A stretch of DNA of 64,000 nt from 66-474 sp035249175 (GCA_035249175.1 DATFGT010000045.1:1-64000), one strand, 5' to 3'; counted from the first letter of the stretch, positions 43,104 through 52,548 are shown. Made by a program: numbers and translations. Notes: a model not told the origin generated them from the sequence alone.

Positions 43104-44039
43104 TCAAATCTTGTCCGGTCTTCGATTGCTCACGCCGTGCGGCACATGCCCCGTCGCGACATGTCGGCGCGCCGACTCCACGTTGACCGGCGAATCGTCG
43201 AAGAACAGGTCCGCGCCGAAGGCTTCGAGGAACGGCCCCTTGTCGCGGCCGCCGAGGAACAACGCCTCGTCGATGCGCACGCCCCACTGGCGCAGCGTCA
43301 GGATCACGCGCTTGTGCGCCGGCGCCGAACGCGCCGTGACGAGTGCGGTGCGGATGGGCGAATCCTCGGGAGGAAACGCGGCCTGCAACCGATGCAGCGC
43401 GGCCAGGAAATTGCGAAACGGGCCACCAGAAAGCGGTTCATTCCAGTGCTCGGTTTCGTTGCGATGGAACGCATCGAGGCCTTGTTCCTGCGACAGGCGC
43501 TCGGACTCGTCGCCGAAGATCACTGCGTCGCCATCGAACGCGATGCGCAGCTGCCCCGGATGCGCGTCGTGCACCTGCGAGGGCAGGATCGTAGCCGCCG
43601 CGACGCCCGAGTTCAGCGCGCGCGCCACGTTTTCGGCGTTGGCGGACAGGAACAAGTCCACCCCGAACGGCGCGATGTATTCGCTGGTCGCCTCGCCCGA
43701 GGTGAACGCCGCGCGGCTGATCGCAAGCCCGTGGTGCTGGATCGAATTGAAGATGCGCAACCCGGTGTCGCCGGAGTTGCGCGACAGCAGCACCACTTCC
43801 ACGTACGGCGTATCCGGCGCCGGCCTGTTCAGCGCAAGCAGCTTTTTCACCACCGGAAATGCCACGCCCGGTTGCAACACGTCGTTCTCGTGCGCGATCT
43901 GGTAGACGCGATAGGCTTCCAGCCCTTCGCGCTCGAACAGTTCGTGCGACTCCGCCAGGTCGAACAGCGCACGCGAGGAAATCGCAACGACCAGCTTGTC
44001 GTCGCGGACGGGTTCGTCGCTGGTGCACGCGGTTGCCAC
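43104..44039 (-). CDS. 5'-nucleotidase (cytosolic 5'-nucleotidase I-like)
   Basis: This 311-residue haloacid-dehalogenase-fold protein matches the bacterial 5'-nucleotidase family PF06189. Features are VVAISSRALFDLAESHELF, VEVVLLSRNSGDTGLRIF, IAFDGDAVIFGDESE and the C-terminal GGRDKGPFLEAFGADLFFDDS. It should dephosphorylate nucleoside monophosphates in the cytoplasm. Note that the usual DxD nucleophile of HAD proteins is read here as AFDGDAV. The start is GTG at 44039. The Pit transporter ends 22 bases upstream. Confidence 0.85.
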   Translation of the reverse strand: MATACTSDEPVRDDKLVVAISSRALFDLAESHELFEREGLEAYRVYQIAHENDVLQPGVAFPVVKKLLALNRPAPDTPYVEVVLLSRNSGDTGLRIFNSIQHHGLAISRAAFTSGEATSEYIAPFGVDLFLSANAENVARALNSGVAAATILPSQVHDAHPGQLRIAFDGDAVIFGDESERLSQEQGLDAFHRNETEHWNEPLSGGPFRNFLAALHRLQAAFPPEDSPIRTALVTARSAPAHKRVILTLRQWGVRIDEALFLGGRDKGPFLEAFGADLFFDDSPVNVESARRHVATGHVPHGVSNRRPDKI

Positions 44040-44060
44040 GGTGGCAGTCTAACGCGGCAA

Positions 44061-45185
44061 TCAGACCCACAGAGGACGAGATATTTCAACCAGCACCCAC
44101 GCCATGAATGCGCTGATCGGCAGCGTCAGGATCCATGACCACACCATGCGCTCGACGACGGTCCAGCGCACCGCGTTGAAACGTTTGGCCGCGCCGACGC
44201 CCATGATCGACGACGACACCACGTGGGTGGTGGAAACCGGCAGTCCGAAGGCCGACGCAACGATGATCACCGCCGCGGAACTGGTTTCGGCGGCAAACCC
44301 ATTGATCGGATGCAGCTTGACCATCTTGTGGCCGAGCGTCTTTATGATGCGCCAGCCGCCGCCGGCGGTGCCGGCCGCCATCACCAGCGCGCATACAACC
44401 TTCACCCACACCGGGATCGGGAAATGCCCACCCACGTCGGACACCCGCAGGAAGTGCAGCCATGCTGGCAGGTGATCGAAATTGTGCGCGAGGGTCGCGT
44501 CGGCAAGCGCCAGCGCGATGATCCCCATGGTCTTCTGGGCGTCATTCATCCCGTGCGATATTCCCATCGCGGCCGCCGAAAACAGTTGCGCCTTGCCGAA
44601 AAATAAATTGACGAATGGCGTGCGCCCGAATCGGCGCAGCCAGCCTTTGCGGTAACCGAACCACGCGAACAGCGCCAGCAGCGCGCCCATCACTACGATG
44701 CCGAGCACGAAGCCGGCCACTGGCGAAGCCACCATCGGCACCAGCACCTTGGGAACCAGCCCACCGCCGCGCCACCAATGATCGGGGTCGGTGGCCCAGA
44801 TGATCGCGCGGAAATTGCCGTCGGACGCGGCGAACGCGGCGCCGCACAAGCCGCCGATCAACGCATGCGACGACGAAGACGGCAAGCCCAGCCACCATGT
44901 GATCAGGTTCCAGATGATGGCGCCCAGCAGCGCGCAGATCAGCACCTCGCCGCCGACCTGGAGCACGCCCGCGTCGATCAGGCCCGTGGCAATGGTGATC
45001 GCGACGGCGGAGCCGAGCAACGCGCCGCCAAGGTTGGTGGTCGCGGCCAGCAGCACCGCCTGCCCCGGTGTCAATACCCTGGTGGCGACCACGGTCGCGA
45101 TGGAATTGGCGGTGTCATGGAAGCCGTTGATGTAAGTGAACACCAACGCGATCACGATCACCGCGGCGAGAAGGCCTATGCTCAT
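44061..45185 (-). CDS. Low-affinity inorganic phosphate transporter, Pit family
   Basis: This 374-residue inner-membrane phosphate:proton symporter has the two Pit signatures: GFHDTANSIATVV (N-terminal) and GISHGMNDAQKTMGII (mid-protein). GLPSSSSHALIGGL and GLPVSTTHVVSSSIMGVG occur in the paired half-repeats. About ten helices are visible. It lies 112 bases downstream of a DUF47 protein gene on the same strand, the usual partner of Pit transporters. Confidence 0.95.
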   Translation of the reverse strand: MSIGLLAAVIVIALVFTYINGFHDTANSIATVVATRVLTPGQAVLLAATTNLGGALLGSAVAITIATGLIDAGVLQVGGEVLICALLGAIIWNLITWWLGLPSSSSHALIGGLCGAAFAASDGNFRAIIWATDPDHWWRGGGLVPKVLVPMVASPVAGFVLGIVVMGALLALFAWFGYRKGWLRRFGRTPFVNLFFGKAQLFSAAAMGISHGMNDAQKTMGIIALALADATLAHNFDHLPAWLHFLRVSDVGGHFPIPVWVKVVCALVMAAGTAGGGWRIIKTLGHKMVKLHPINGFAAETSSAAVIIVASAFGLPVSTTHVVSSSIMGVGAAKRFNAVRWTVVERMVWSWILTLPISAFMAWVLVEISRPLWV

Positions 45186-45297
45186 TCGGTGTTCCGTGCT
45201 GTGCGCTGCCTTGAATCAACGGCGCGGCCGGTGGAGGTGCGGCGGACGCCAGCGGGGACTGCGGAGGCATGCCAAGACCGCACGAAGCTGAAGCCTC

Positions 45298-45927
45298 TCA
45301 CGAGTTCTTCAACACAATTGAATAGATGACGTTGCCCACGTCGCGGCAACGATCAATGGCCTTTTCCAGCAATTCGAACAGGTCCTTCACCAGCATCACC
45401 CGGATCGGATCGTCGCTGCCGAGGTACAGGTCGCGATAAGGCGCCAGCAACATCCGGTCTGCTTCCGATTCGGTGGCCTGCAGGCGATCCTGCAGTTTGC
45501 GCATGCGGCCGATGTTCATGCCGTTGCGCAACTCGCGCACCATTTCCGCCACCCCGTCGGTGGCGCTCATCAGCAAGCTGGCGCGCGATGCGAAGTCGAT
45601 CCCTTCGACGCGTTTGGCCACGATCACGTAGCGCTCGGCGAACTTCTCTATGGTCTTGGGAATGCGGTATAGCGCGGACGACATCGCCTCGATGTCTTCG
45701 CGGTCCAGTGCGGTAACGAACGTGTTGACCAGCGCCTCGCTGATCTGCGCCGCCAGATCCTTTTCACGCCGGCGCGCGGCGCGAAAACCGTCCAGCAGCA
45801 TCGGCTCGCCGTGCGCTTCCAGCAGCGCCTGCAACGCCTTCGCGCCATCGCGGGCGGCGCCGGCGCTGGATTCCAGCAAGTCGTAAAATCGATCCCCTTT
45901 GCCGAACATCGTCTGCAGCGAGAACAT
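45298..45927 (-). CDS. DUF47 (PhoU-like) Pit accessory protein
   Basis: This 209-residue helical protein is of the DUF47/TIGR00153 family. Features are FGKGDRFYDLLESSAGAARDGAKALQALL, REKDLAAQISEALVNTFVTALDREDIEAMSSAL and VMLVKDLFELLEKAIDRCRDVGNVI. It regulates or stabilises Pit transport in relatives. It is first in the unit with pit, and its upstream region is shared with the divergent CNNM gene. Confidence 0.93.
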   Translation of the reverse strand: MFSLQTMFGKGDRFYDLLESSAGAARDGAKALQALLEAHGEPMLLDGFRAARRREKDLAAQISEALVNTFVTALDREDIEAMSSALYRIPKTIEKFAERYVIVAKRVEGIDFASRASLLMSATDGVAEMVRELRNGMNIGRMRKLQDRLQATESEADRMLLAPYRDLYLGSDDPIRVMLVKDLFELLEKAIDRCRDVGNVIYSIVLKNS

Positions 45928-46035
45928 GGCGTTCCATCCGGGCGTGATGCTGCAAATGGTACACGAGCAGCCGTTGCGTCCGAAGCAGTTCCGCGCTTGC
46001 TAGACTTCCCGGATGGAATCCCCCGAGCGGCCACG

Positions 46036-47400
46036 ATGCTGACCGAACTCGGCCTGGTGCTGCTGCTGGCGCTGGGCAATGCGTTCTTTGCGCTGGCCGA
46101 AATCGCGCTGATCGCCGCGCGAAAAAGCCGATTGCGTTATCTGGCGCGGTCCAGCACGCGCGCGCAGGTCGCCTTGCGGCTCGCGCAGCGCCCCGACCGC
46201 TTCCTGTCGACGGTGCAGGTCGGCATCACCATGATCACGCTGATCACGGGTGCCGCCACCGGCGCCTCGATCAGCGACGCCATCCGCGGTTGGCTCGCAA
46301 GGATGAGCGTACCCGTGGCCGAACACGCGTCACTGGTGATCGGACTGGTACTGGGTTTCATATTGGTCACCACCATCAACATCACCGTGGGCGAACTGGT
46401 GCCCAAGCGCGCGGCGCTGGTCGCGCCGGAACGCATCGCGCAGATCGTGGCATTTCCGATGCAGGTGATGTCGTGGCTGATGACGCCATTCGTGTGGTTT
46501 CTCGATATCATCACAAGCGGCGTGTTGCGCCTGCTGCGCCTGCAGCGCTTCAGCCGCGAGAAGATCAGCGAAGAGGAAATCCGCCTGCTGGTCGCCGAGG
46601 GCGCCGAACAGGGCGTGCTGGATTCCGATGAACGCAACATGGTCTATCGCGTGTTGCGGCTGGGCGATCGCAGCGTCGACAGCGTGATGACTCCGCGCCC
46701 GCGCATCGCATGGCTCGATGCTGCCGCACCGCTCGCTGAAAACCTTGCGGTGATTCGCGCCACGCCCTATTCGCGTTACCCCGTCTATCGGGAAAGCGAG
46801 GATGAAGTGCTGGGCGTGCTCGAAGTGAAGCGGTTGCTGCAAACGCTCGCGCAGGAACCCGGCGCTGCATCGCAGCCCGCTCGACTGGACCTGTTCCGCA
46901 AGCTGGTCAAACCGTTGTTCGTGCCCGCCACCAATCGCGCACTCGACCTGCTGGACGAGTTCCGCGACGCCAAGACACCATTCGCGCTGGTGGTGGACGA
47001 GTACGGCGACATCGAAGGCCTGGTCACCTTGAACGACGTGCTGACCGCAGTGGTCGGGCACCCCGCCGGTAGTCGCGGCAGTGCGGCCGACAGCGATCCC
47101 GCCGCACTGCGGCGCGAGGATGGAAGCTGGCTGGTTTCGGGTTCGATCGCCACCGATGACCTGCGCGAGCTGCTGCAGCTCGACGAACTGCCGAACGAAA
47201 AGGAAGGCGATTACTACACGCTGGCCGGGATGCTGATCGAATTGTTCGGACACATCCCCGTTACCGGCGAAAAAGTCGCCTGGCACGGGCTGGATTTCGA
47301 AATCGTCGATCGCGACGGCGCGCGCATCGACAAGGTGTTGATTTCACCTTTGGCTAGTGCCGACCAGCTGGACGATGCGTCTGAAGAGGGTGGCGGATAG
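46036..47400 (+). CDS. CNNM/HlyC-CorC family membrane protein with CBS pair
   Basis: This 454-residue protein has an N-terminal DUF21 membrane domain (about 1-190). It includes ALAEIALIAARKSRLRYLA and TTINITVGELVPKRAALVAPERIA. Two CBS domains (SVDSVMTPRPRIAWLD and DEYGDIEGLVTLNDVL) and a C-terminal CorC/HlyC domain (GHIPVTGEKV, WHGLDFEIVDRDGARIDKV) follow. Relatives move or sense Mg or Co ions. A different CorC-type protein, lacking the membrane domain, is encoded near 54.4 kb. Start ATG 46036; the longer frame to 45811 lies over the divergent DUF47 gene. Confidence 0.9.
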   Translation: MLTELGLVLLLALGNAFFALAEIALIAARKSRLRYLARSSTRAQVALRLAQRPDRFLSTVQVGITMITLITGAATGASISDAIRGWLARMSVPVAEHASLVIGLVLGFILVTTINITVGELVPKRAALVAPERIAQIVAFPMQVMSWLMTPFVWFLDIITSGVLRLLRLQRFSREKISEEEIRLLVAEGAEQGVLDSDERNMVYRVLRLGDRSVDSVMTPRPRIAWLDAAAPLAENLAVIRATPYSRYPVYRESEDEVLGVLEVKRLLQTLAQEPGAASQPARLDLFRKLVKPLFVPATNRALDLLDEFRDAKTPFALVVDEYGDIEGLVTLNDVLTAVVGHPAGSRGSAADSDPAALRREDGSWLVSGSIATDDLRELLQLDELPNEKEGDYYTLAGMLIELFGHIPVTGEKVAWHGLDFEIVDRDGARIDKVLISPLASADQLDDASEEGGG

Positions 47401-47575
47401 CGGGGGCTTTCGATCCGGACGCTCACCCGCCGCCGCTTGCCTATCCGCCTGCACGCGCGTGCCTCCCTACCGGTCAACACGCCTCACCTCACCGATCTCG
47501 ATTGTTTGCTGTTGCCGTGTTGGCACATCTGTTGCATCCCAGTTTCCGTGTACGAGTTGCAGAGTGGAGGGCGCA

Positions 47576-47791
47576 ATGGATATGAACGTCGATGCCAAGC
47601 AAACCGAACGCGTGCTGAGCCACTTGGCGCGCCTGAGGCACCATTGCGATCAGGAGGGGCTGGATGTCCTGGAAAGCCTCCGGCCGGCATGGTTGGGAGC
47701 GGACGTGTGGGATACCGTCCTCGAAGACCTGGAAGCCCAGCATTACCGGAAGCGTGCGCGCGTTGTGCATCTACGGCTGGTAGGCGCGTGA
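47576..47791 (+). CDS. Small hypothetical protein
   Basis: This 71-residue, mostly alpha-helical, charged protein (MDMNVDAKQTERVLSHLARL, then AWLGADVWDTVLEDLEAQHY) has no signal peptide or membrane segment. I recognise no family. A textbook ribosome site (GGAGG, seven bases spacing) makes translation likely. Confidence 0.55.
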   Translation: MDMNVDAKQTERVLSHLARLRHHCDQEGLDVLESLRPAWLGADVWDTVLEDLEAQHYRKRARVVHLRLVGA

Positions 47792-47948
47792 CCGTACGCG
47801 GCGTCACTGCAATTTCCTACACGCCCCGGCGGGGCGCCGCTTAATACAAGGGTTCCGCGACCAGCGCCCTTTCCGTCGGCCGCCATGCCGTCTGACGGCA
47901 AGATCCATGACGCATCCGAGCCACCGACGGATCCGTGGGCGTTCGTGA

Positions 47949-48728
47949 CTAGCTGTTTCCGTCGCCGCGCCTTTTGGCCAGGCTCGCCATCCGTTCGGCA
48001 TCTGCGAGGACGCCGTGCAGGATGCGCAGCTCGCGCGCATCCGGCAGCGCCCGATGAAACAAACGGCGCAGCCGTTGCTCGATGGTGACCTCGGAACGAC
48101 CCTTGTGGAAATCGATTTCGTGCAGGGTTGCGAAAAGATGCTCGAAGAAGCGCTCCAGCTGATCGGCGGTGGCGGGAACATTCTCCGCGTGGCGAGCCGC
48201 CGGCGCATCGTGCAAGGTCGCCGAGCGCAGTTCCCAGGCCATCAGTTGCACGGCCTGCGCGAGGTTGAGCGACGAGAAATCTTCCGCGCTCGGGATTCGC
48301 ACCATCGCGTGGCACACCGACAGCTCGTCGTTGTCGAGGCCGGAGCGTTCGTTGCCGAACAGCAGCGCTACTTCGCGACCGGCTTTCAGCAGCGGTGCGA
48401 TTTCCGCGACAGCCGCACGAGGATCGAGCTCCGGCAAGCTCACGCCACGTCGACGCGCCGACAGCCCATACACGCGGGTGCAATCGGCCACAGCTTCCGG
48501 CACGCTGTTCGCCACGACCAGGTTCGCCAGCACGTCGTCCGCACCCGCAGCCATCGCGGTGATCTGCGGATCGGGAAATCGCTGCGGCGCTACCAGCACC
48601 AGCCGCCAGAAACCCATGGTGCGGATCGCGCGCGCGGCCGAACCGATGTTACCGGGATGCGACGTGCGCGCCAGCACGAAACGGATCGTTTGCGGCACGG
48701 GTGGAATGGACGCGGTGGATTGATTCAT
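47949..48728 (-). CDS. trmJ: tRNA (cytidine/uridine-2'-O)-methyltransferase TrmJ
   Basis: This 259-residue SPOUT methyltransferase modifies Nm32 of tRNAs. SHPGNIGSAARAIRTMGF, ALLFGNERSGLDNDEL (the SAM knot) and RIPSAEDFSSLNLAQAVQLMAWEL are the three SPOUT blocks. A C-terminal coiled extension (FFEHLFATLHEIDFH...) is typical of TrmJ. It is divergent from suhB, as in many gammaproteobacteria. Confidence 0.95.
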   Translation of the reverse strand: MNQSTASIPPVPQTIRFVLARTSHPGNIGSAARAIRTMGFWRLVLVAPQRFPDPQITAMAAGADDVLANLVVANSVPEAVADCTRVYGLSARRRGVSLPELDPRAAVAEIAPLLKAGREVALLFGNERSGLDNDELSVCHAMVRIPSAEDFSSLNLAQAVQLMAWELRSATLHDAPAARHAENVPATADQLERFFEHLFATLHEIDFHKGRSEVTIEQRLRRLFHRALPDARELRILHGVLADAERMASLAKRRGDGNS

Positions 48729-48762
48729 TGGGCAAGATTAACGCCACGCGACGAGGCACTGC

Positions 48763-48768
48763 TAAAAT
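48763..48768 (+). promoter_or_regulatory. Candidate -10 element of suhB
   Basis: TAAAAT in the context CACTGCTAAAATGAAC lies about 57 bases before the suhB ATG. No clear -35 is visible. The predicted start point falls at the base of the leader hairpin listed next. Confidence 0.4.
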
Positions 48769-48773
48769 GAACT

Positions 48774-48801
48774 GCGCCGCCCCGTGCGGCGCGTTCTTTT
48801 T
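48774..48801 (+). promoter_or_regulatory. Leader hairpin with T-run upstream of suhB
   Basis: GCGCCGC / GCGGCGC (7 pairs, loop CCCGT) is followed by GTTCTTTTT. It looks like an intrinsic terminator, but no plus-strand gene lies upstream; trmJ runs the other way. It would therefore sit at the very 5' end of suhB mRNA as an attenuator or stabilising hairpin. Confidence 0.45.
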
Positions 48802-48824
48802 CAAACCTCGGAATCTTCATCGCC

Positions 48825-49631
48825 ATGGCCCGACCTGCTGTCACCGTCGCGATCCGTGCCGCGCGCGCCGCCGGCAGCGTGATCCTGCGCTACATGAATC
48901 GCCTCGACAGCGTCGCCGTGATCGAGAAGCATCACCTCGATTTCGTCTCGGAAGTCGATCGCCAGGCCGAGGCCGAGATCGTGCGCGAGCTGAAACGCGC
49001 CTATCCCGGCCATGCGATCCTGGCCGAGGAAAGCGGCGCGTCCGGCAAGGCCGGCGCGCGCTTCACATGGGTGATCGATCCGCTGGACGGCACCCACAAT
49101 TACCTGCGCGGCATTCCGCATTTCGGCGTGTCGATCGCGCAACTCGACCACGGCGAGCCGGTGCACGCGGTGATCCTCGATCCCCTGCGCAACCAGATTT
49201 TCACCGCCAGCAAGGGCGATGGCGCGTTCCTCAACGATCGGCGCATCCGCATCAGCAAGCGCGAATCGCTGGACGGCGCAATGCTGGGCACGGGCTATCC
49301 GTACCGCGAACGTCGCCATCTGGACTCGCAACTCGGCATGACACGCGAGGTGCTGAAACGTGCCGAGGACATCCGCCGCACGGGCTCCGCAGCACTCGAC
49401 CTGGCATGGACCGCGGCAGGACGTCTGGATGGCTATTTCGAAACCGGCCTGAAAGTCTGGGACATGGCCGCGGGCTGCCTGCTGGTACGCGAAGCCGGCG
49501 GCCGCTATTGCGATCTGGTCGGCCGGGACGGCCTGCCGGAGTCGGGCAACCTCGTGGCCGCGAACCACGTGCTCGCGACCCAGATCGTCGAAGCGATCGC
49601 GCCGGCCCTCACGTCCGAACTGAAACGTTGA
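48825..49631 (+). CDS. suhB: Inositol-1-monophosphatase SuhB
   Basis: This 268-residue Mg-dependent phosphatase has EESGASG-type acidic residues, WVIDPLDGTHNYLRG (metal site) and WDMAAGCLLVREAGG. In E. coli SuhB dephosphorylates inositol phosphate and also joins the rRNA antitermination complex. ATG 48825 is the best start. The gene is convergent with the lytic transglycosylase gene, with one base between the stops. Confidence 0.95.
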   Translation: MARPAVTVAIRAARAAGSVILRYMNRLDSVAVIEKHHLDFVSEVDRQAEAEIVRELKRAYPGHAILAEESGASGKAGARFTWVIDPLDGTHNYLRGIPHFGVSIAQLDHGEPVHAVILDPLRNQIFTASKGDGAFLNDRRIRISKRESLDGAMLGTGYPYRERRHLDSQLGMTREVLKRAEDIRRTGSAALDLAWTAAGRLDGYFETGLKVWDMAAGCLLVREAGGRYCDLVGRDGLPESGNLVAANHVLATQIVEAIAPALTSELKR

Positions 49632-49632
49632 T

Positions 49633-50781
49633 TCAATCGGCCGCCGTGGCGGTCGCGAGTGCCGGCGCGACGCGCGCCGTGAGCGCCTTGCGGTAACGCT
49701 CGTAAAGCAGCGCCACGCGCTTCACGTACACCTGCGTTTCCGCGTACGGCGGCACGCCGCGGTATTTCGCGACCGCGCCGGCGCCTGCGTTGTAGGCGGC
49801 CGCGGCAAGCTGCACGTCGCCGTGGAAATCACGCAGCAACAGCGCAAGGTAACGCGCGCCGCCCGCAATGTTCTCGGCAGGATCGAACGCGTCGCCAACC
49901 CCCAGCTCGAACGCCGTGCCCGGCATCAACTGCATCAGTCCCTGCGCGCCCTTGTATGACAACGCGCGCGCATTGAACCCGGACTCGGCGTGGATGATCG
50001 CGCGCAGCAATGCCGCGTTCACCCCGGTCAGCCGCGCGGCGGCGTGGATGTCGTCGCGATAGTCGGCGAGATGCAGCGGGACGGTATTCCAGTCGATCTT
50101 CGAATGCACATTGCAGGCGTAGCACTCGACGATGTAGGTGAACAGCATTTTCGCATCATGTCCCTGCGCCAGCGACGCAACGTTGGTGTACAACACGCTG
50201 CCATTCTTCTGGACCACGCGATACACCGCACCGCGTTTCGGCGGCCTGACCACGTCGGCATCCAGTTTCAACGGAATCGGAGCGGTGGCCGCCGAAGCCG
50301 GCTTGGGCGCGCTGCTGACCGGCGCGGGCTCCATCGCCGGCGTGGACGGCGCCGGCTCGACACCCAGAAGGTGCGGCAACACACTTCCCCCCAACGTGTC
50401 CAGAATCGCGACCGGCAGCGGCTGCCATGCTTGCGTCGGCGTCAGCTTCTGCACGCGAATCGAGTTGTCCTCACCCAGCGGCGTCACCTTCAGCACCGAG
50501 GGATTGGCCTTGACTTCATGCGGCGGCTTGCCCGGCAGCACGGTGCCGCTGGGCTGGTCGCGGGGACGGGTGGACTGCAGGCTCGCCTCGACGCGATGCA
50601 CGCGCGGTATGGCCCATGCGCCCAGCTTCGCACAATCTCGATAGCCGACGGTATGGCTGACGTATGCGATCTCGCCGTGACTGCCGACACAACGGTACAA
50701 CACGCTGGCCGCGGCCGGTCCGGCCCAAGCCGCAGCCATCAGCAGCGCGCACGCCGTCGCCACCTGGATCAGGCGGATCAT
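49633..50781 (-). CDS. Exported lytic transglycosylase (SLT) with DUF4124-like repeats
   Basis: This 382-residue periplasmic peptidoglycan lyase has a signal peptide (MIRLIQVATACALLMAAAWA). It leads two DUF4124-like segments (LYRCVGSHGEIAYVS and VYRVVQKNGSVLYTN), a Pro-rich spacer, then the SLT domain. AIIHAESGFNARALSYKGAQGLMQLMPGT contains the catalytic Glu of ESGF. NIAGGARYLALLLRDF and AAAAYNAGAGAVAKYRG are the second and third SLT motifs. ATG 50781 is used because the open frame upstream to 51111 has no family sequence and crosses the miaB promoter region. Confidence 0.88.
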   Translation of the reverse strand: MIRLIQVATACALLMAAAWAGPAAASVLYRCVGSHGEIAYVSHTVGYRDCAKLGAWAIPRVHRVEASLQSTRPRDQPSGTVLPGKPPHEVKANPSVLKVTPLGEDNSIRVQKLTPTQAWQPLPVAILDTLGGSVLPHLLGVEPAPSTPAMEPAPVSSAPKPASAATAPIPLKLDADVVRPPKRGAVYRVVQKNGSVLYTNVASLAQGHDAKMLFTYIVECYACNVHSKIDWNTVPLHLADYRDDIHAAARLTGVNAALLRAIIHAESGFNARALSYKGAQGLMQLMPGTAFELGVGDAFDPAENIAGGARYLALLLRDFHGDVQLAAAAYNAGAGAVAKYRGVPPYAETQVYVKRVALLYERYRKALTARVAPALATATAAD

Positions 50782-50973
50782 CTTTGACAGGGCCCCGCCG
50801 CGCCGGCCGCTGCGTGCCCCACGCAGATCGTGGCGTTCATGGGGCTTGAGTGTGCGCCGACCAACCGTCGATGCCAAGTCCTTGATACGAAAAGCGCGCG
50901 GCGGCGCACATCCTGGCATCCCGTTTCCGTTGCAGGCGGGTGGGCAGACACTTCGGCCCCCAGCTGACCCCGC

Positions 50974-50979
50974 TACAAT
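50974..50979 (+). promoter_or_regulatory. Candidate -10 element of miaB
   Basis: TACAAT in CCCGCTACAATGCGG lies 27 bases before the miaB ATG, giving a short leader. It shares the window's recurring gCTA(A/C)AAT pattern. Confidence 0.4.
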
Positions 50980-51006
50980 GCGGGTTTCAGCACGTCCGCT
51001 TTCCCG

Positions 51007-52410
51007 ATGGCCGATACCCCCGTCCCCGCCAAGCCCGGATCGAAGAAGCCCGATTCCGGAAAGCCCGGTTCTGGAAAACCCGCTTCTGGAAGGCTCTACA
51101 TCCAGACCCACGGCTGCCAGATGAACGAGTACGACTCCCGCAAGATGGAGGAGGTGCTTGGCGCCGAACGCGGCATGGTGCGCACGCAGGACGTGGCCGA
51201 GGCCGACGTGATCCTAGTGAACACCTGTTCGATCCGCGAAAAGGCGCAGGAAAAAGTGTTCAGCCAACTCGGTCGCTGGAAGGAATTCAAGCAGGCGAAT
51301 CCGGACGTGCTGATTGGCGTGGGCGGTTGCGTGGCCTCCCAGGAAGGCGCGGCGATCGTCGAGCGGGCGCCATACGTGGATCTGGTGTTCGGTCCGCAAA
51401 CGTTGCACCGCCTGCCCGACCTGATCGACGCGCGCCGCGCCTCGGGCAAGCCGCAGGTCGACATTTCCTTCCCGGAAATCGAGAAGTTCGACCGCCTGCC
51501 CGAACCGCGCGCGGAAGGTCCGAGCGCATTCGTGTCGATCATGGAAGGCTGCTCGAAATACTGCTCGTTCTGCGTGGTGCCCTACACGCGCGGCGAGGAA
51601 ATTTCGCGTCCGTTCGACGACGTGCTGGCGGAAGTAGCCTCACTGGCCGAGCAGGACGTGAAAGAGGTCAACCTGCTTGGCCAGAACGTCAACGCGTATC
51701 GCGGACCGATGTTCGACGGCGGCGCGGCCGATTTGGCACTGCTGATCCGCGCGATCGCCGAAATCGACGGCATCGGTCGCATCCGCTTCACCACCTCGCA
51801 CCCACTGGAATTTTCCGATTCGCTGATCGCGGCCTACCGCGACGTGCCCAAGCTCGCGAACTTCCTGCACCTGCCGGTGCAATCGGGTTCCGACCGCATC
51901 CTCATGATGATGAAGCGGAACTATACGGCGGCGATGTACAGGGAGAGGATCGCGAAACTGCGCGCGGTACGGCCGGACATCTGCATCTCGTCGGATTTCA
52001 TCGTGGGCTTCCCGGGAGAAACCGACGCCGATTTCGCGCAAACGCTGCAACTGATCGAGGACGTCGGTTTCGACCAGAGTTTCTCTTTCATCTATTCGAA
52101 GCGGCCCGGCACGCCGGCGGCCAACCTGTTCGATCCGACGCCCGACACGGTGAAACACGAACGCCTCGCGCGGCTGCAGGAGACGATCAACTTCCACGCC
52201 GCGAAGATCAGCGCGGCCATGGTGGGCAGCACGCAACGCATCCTGGTCACCGGCCCAGCCAAGAAGGATCCCAACGAGCTGACCGGCAAGACCGAGAACA
52301 TGCGCCAGGTGAATTTCGCGGGGAACGTGCGCCTGGTCGGGCAATTCGTTGATGTCGTGATTACCGCCGCGCTGACCAATTCGCTGCGTGGGCGAGTTGC
52401 GATTGATTGA
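51007..52410 (+). CDS. miaB: tRNA-2-methylthio-N6-dimethylallyladenosine synthase
   Basis: This 467-residue radical SAM methylthiotransferase modifies A37 of tRNAs reading UNN codons. The N-terminal cluster Cys are in THGCQMNEYDS, NTCSIREKA and GGCVASQEG. The radical SAM motif is GCSKYCSFCVVPYTRG, and a C-terminal TRAM domain ends in SLRGRV. Before residue 28 there is an odd low-complexity stretch of Lys-Pro/Ser-Gly repeats encoded by a 15-base tandem repeat. It is first of miaB - ybeZ - ybeY - ybeX. Confidence 0.96.
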   Translation: MADTPVPAKPGSKKPDSGKPGSGKPASGRLYIQTHGCQMNEYDSRKMEEVLGAERGMVRTQDVAEADVILVNTCSIREKAQEKVFSQLGRWKEFKQANPDVLIGVGGCVASQEGAAIVERAPYVDLVFGPQTLHRLPDLIDARRASGKPQVDISFPEIEKFDRLPEPRAEGPSAFVSIMEGCSKYCSFCVVPYTRGEEISRPFDDVLAEVASLAEQDVKEVNLLGQNVNAYRGPMFDGGAADLALLIRAIAEIDGIGRIRFTTSHPLEFSDSLIAAYRDVPKLANFLHLPVQSGSDRILMMMKRNYTAAMYRERIAKLRAVRPDICISSDFIVGFPGETDADFAQTLQLIEDVGFDQSFSFIYSKRPGTPAANLFDPTPDTVKHERLARLQETINFHAAKISAAMVGSTQRILVTGPAKKDPNELTGKTENMRQVNFAGNVRLVGQFVDVVITAALTNSLRGRVAID

Positions 52411-52429
52411 AATGCAACATTGTTTTTGC

Positions 52430-52517
52430 CGTCATTCCCGCGAAAGCGGGAACCCAATGACTTAGAAAGCAAAGACACTGGGTTCCGGATCGCCGCTACG
52501 CGACGTCCGGAATGACG
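52430..52517. repeat. Intergenic inverted-repeat element, copy 4 (88 bp)
   Basis: It begins CGTCATTCCCG and ends CCGGAATGACG. The left part forms TTCCCGC-GAAA-GCGGGAA, the type of hairpin dispersed in many proteobacteria. It sits between miaB and ybeZ. Confidence 0.7.
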
Positions 52518-52548
52518 AACAAAAAGTATCCACTGCCATGCAATACCA

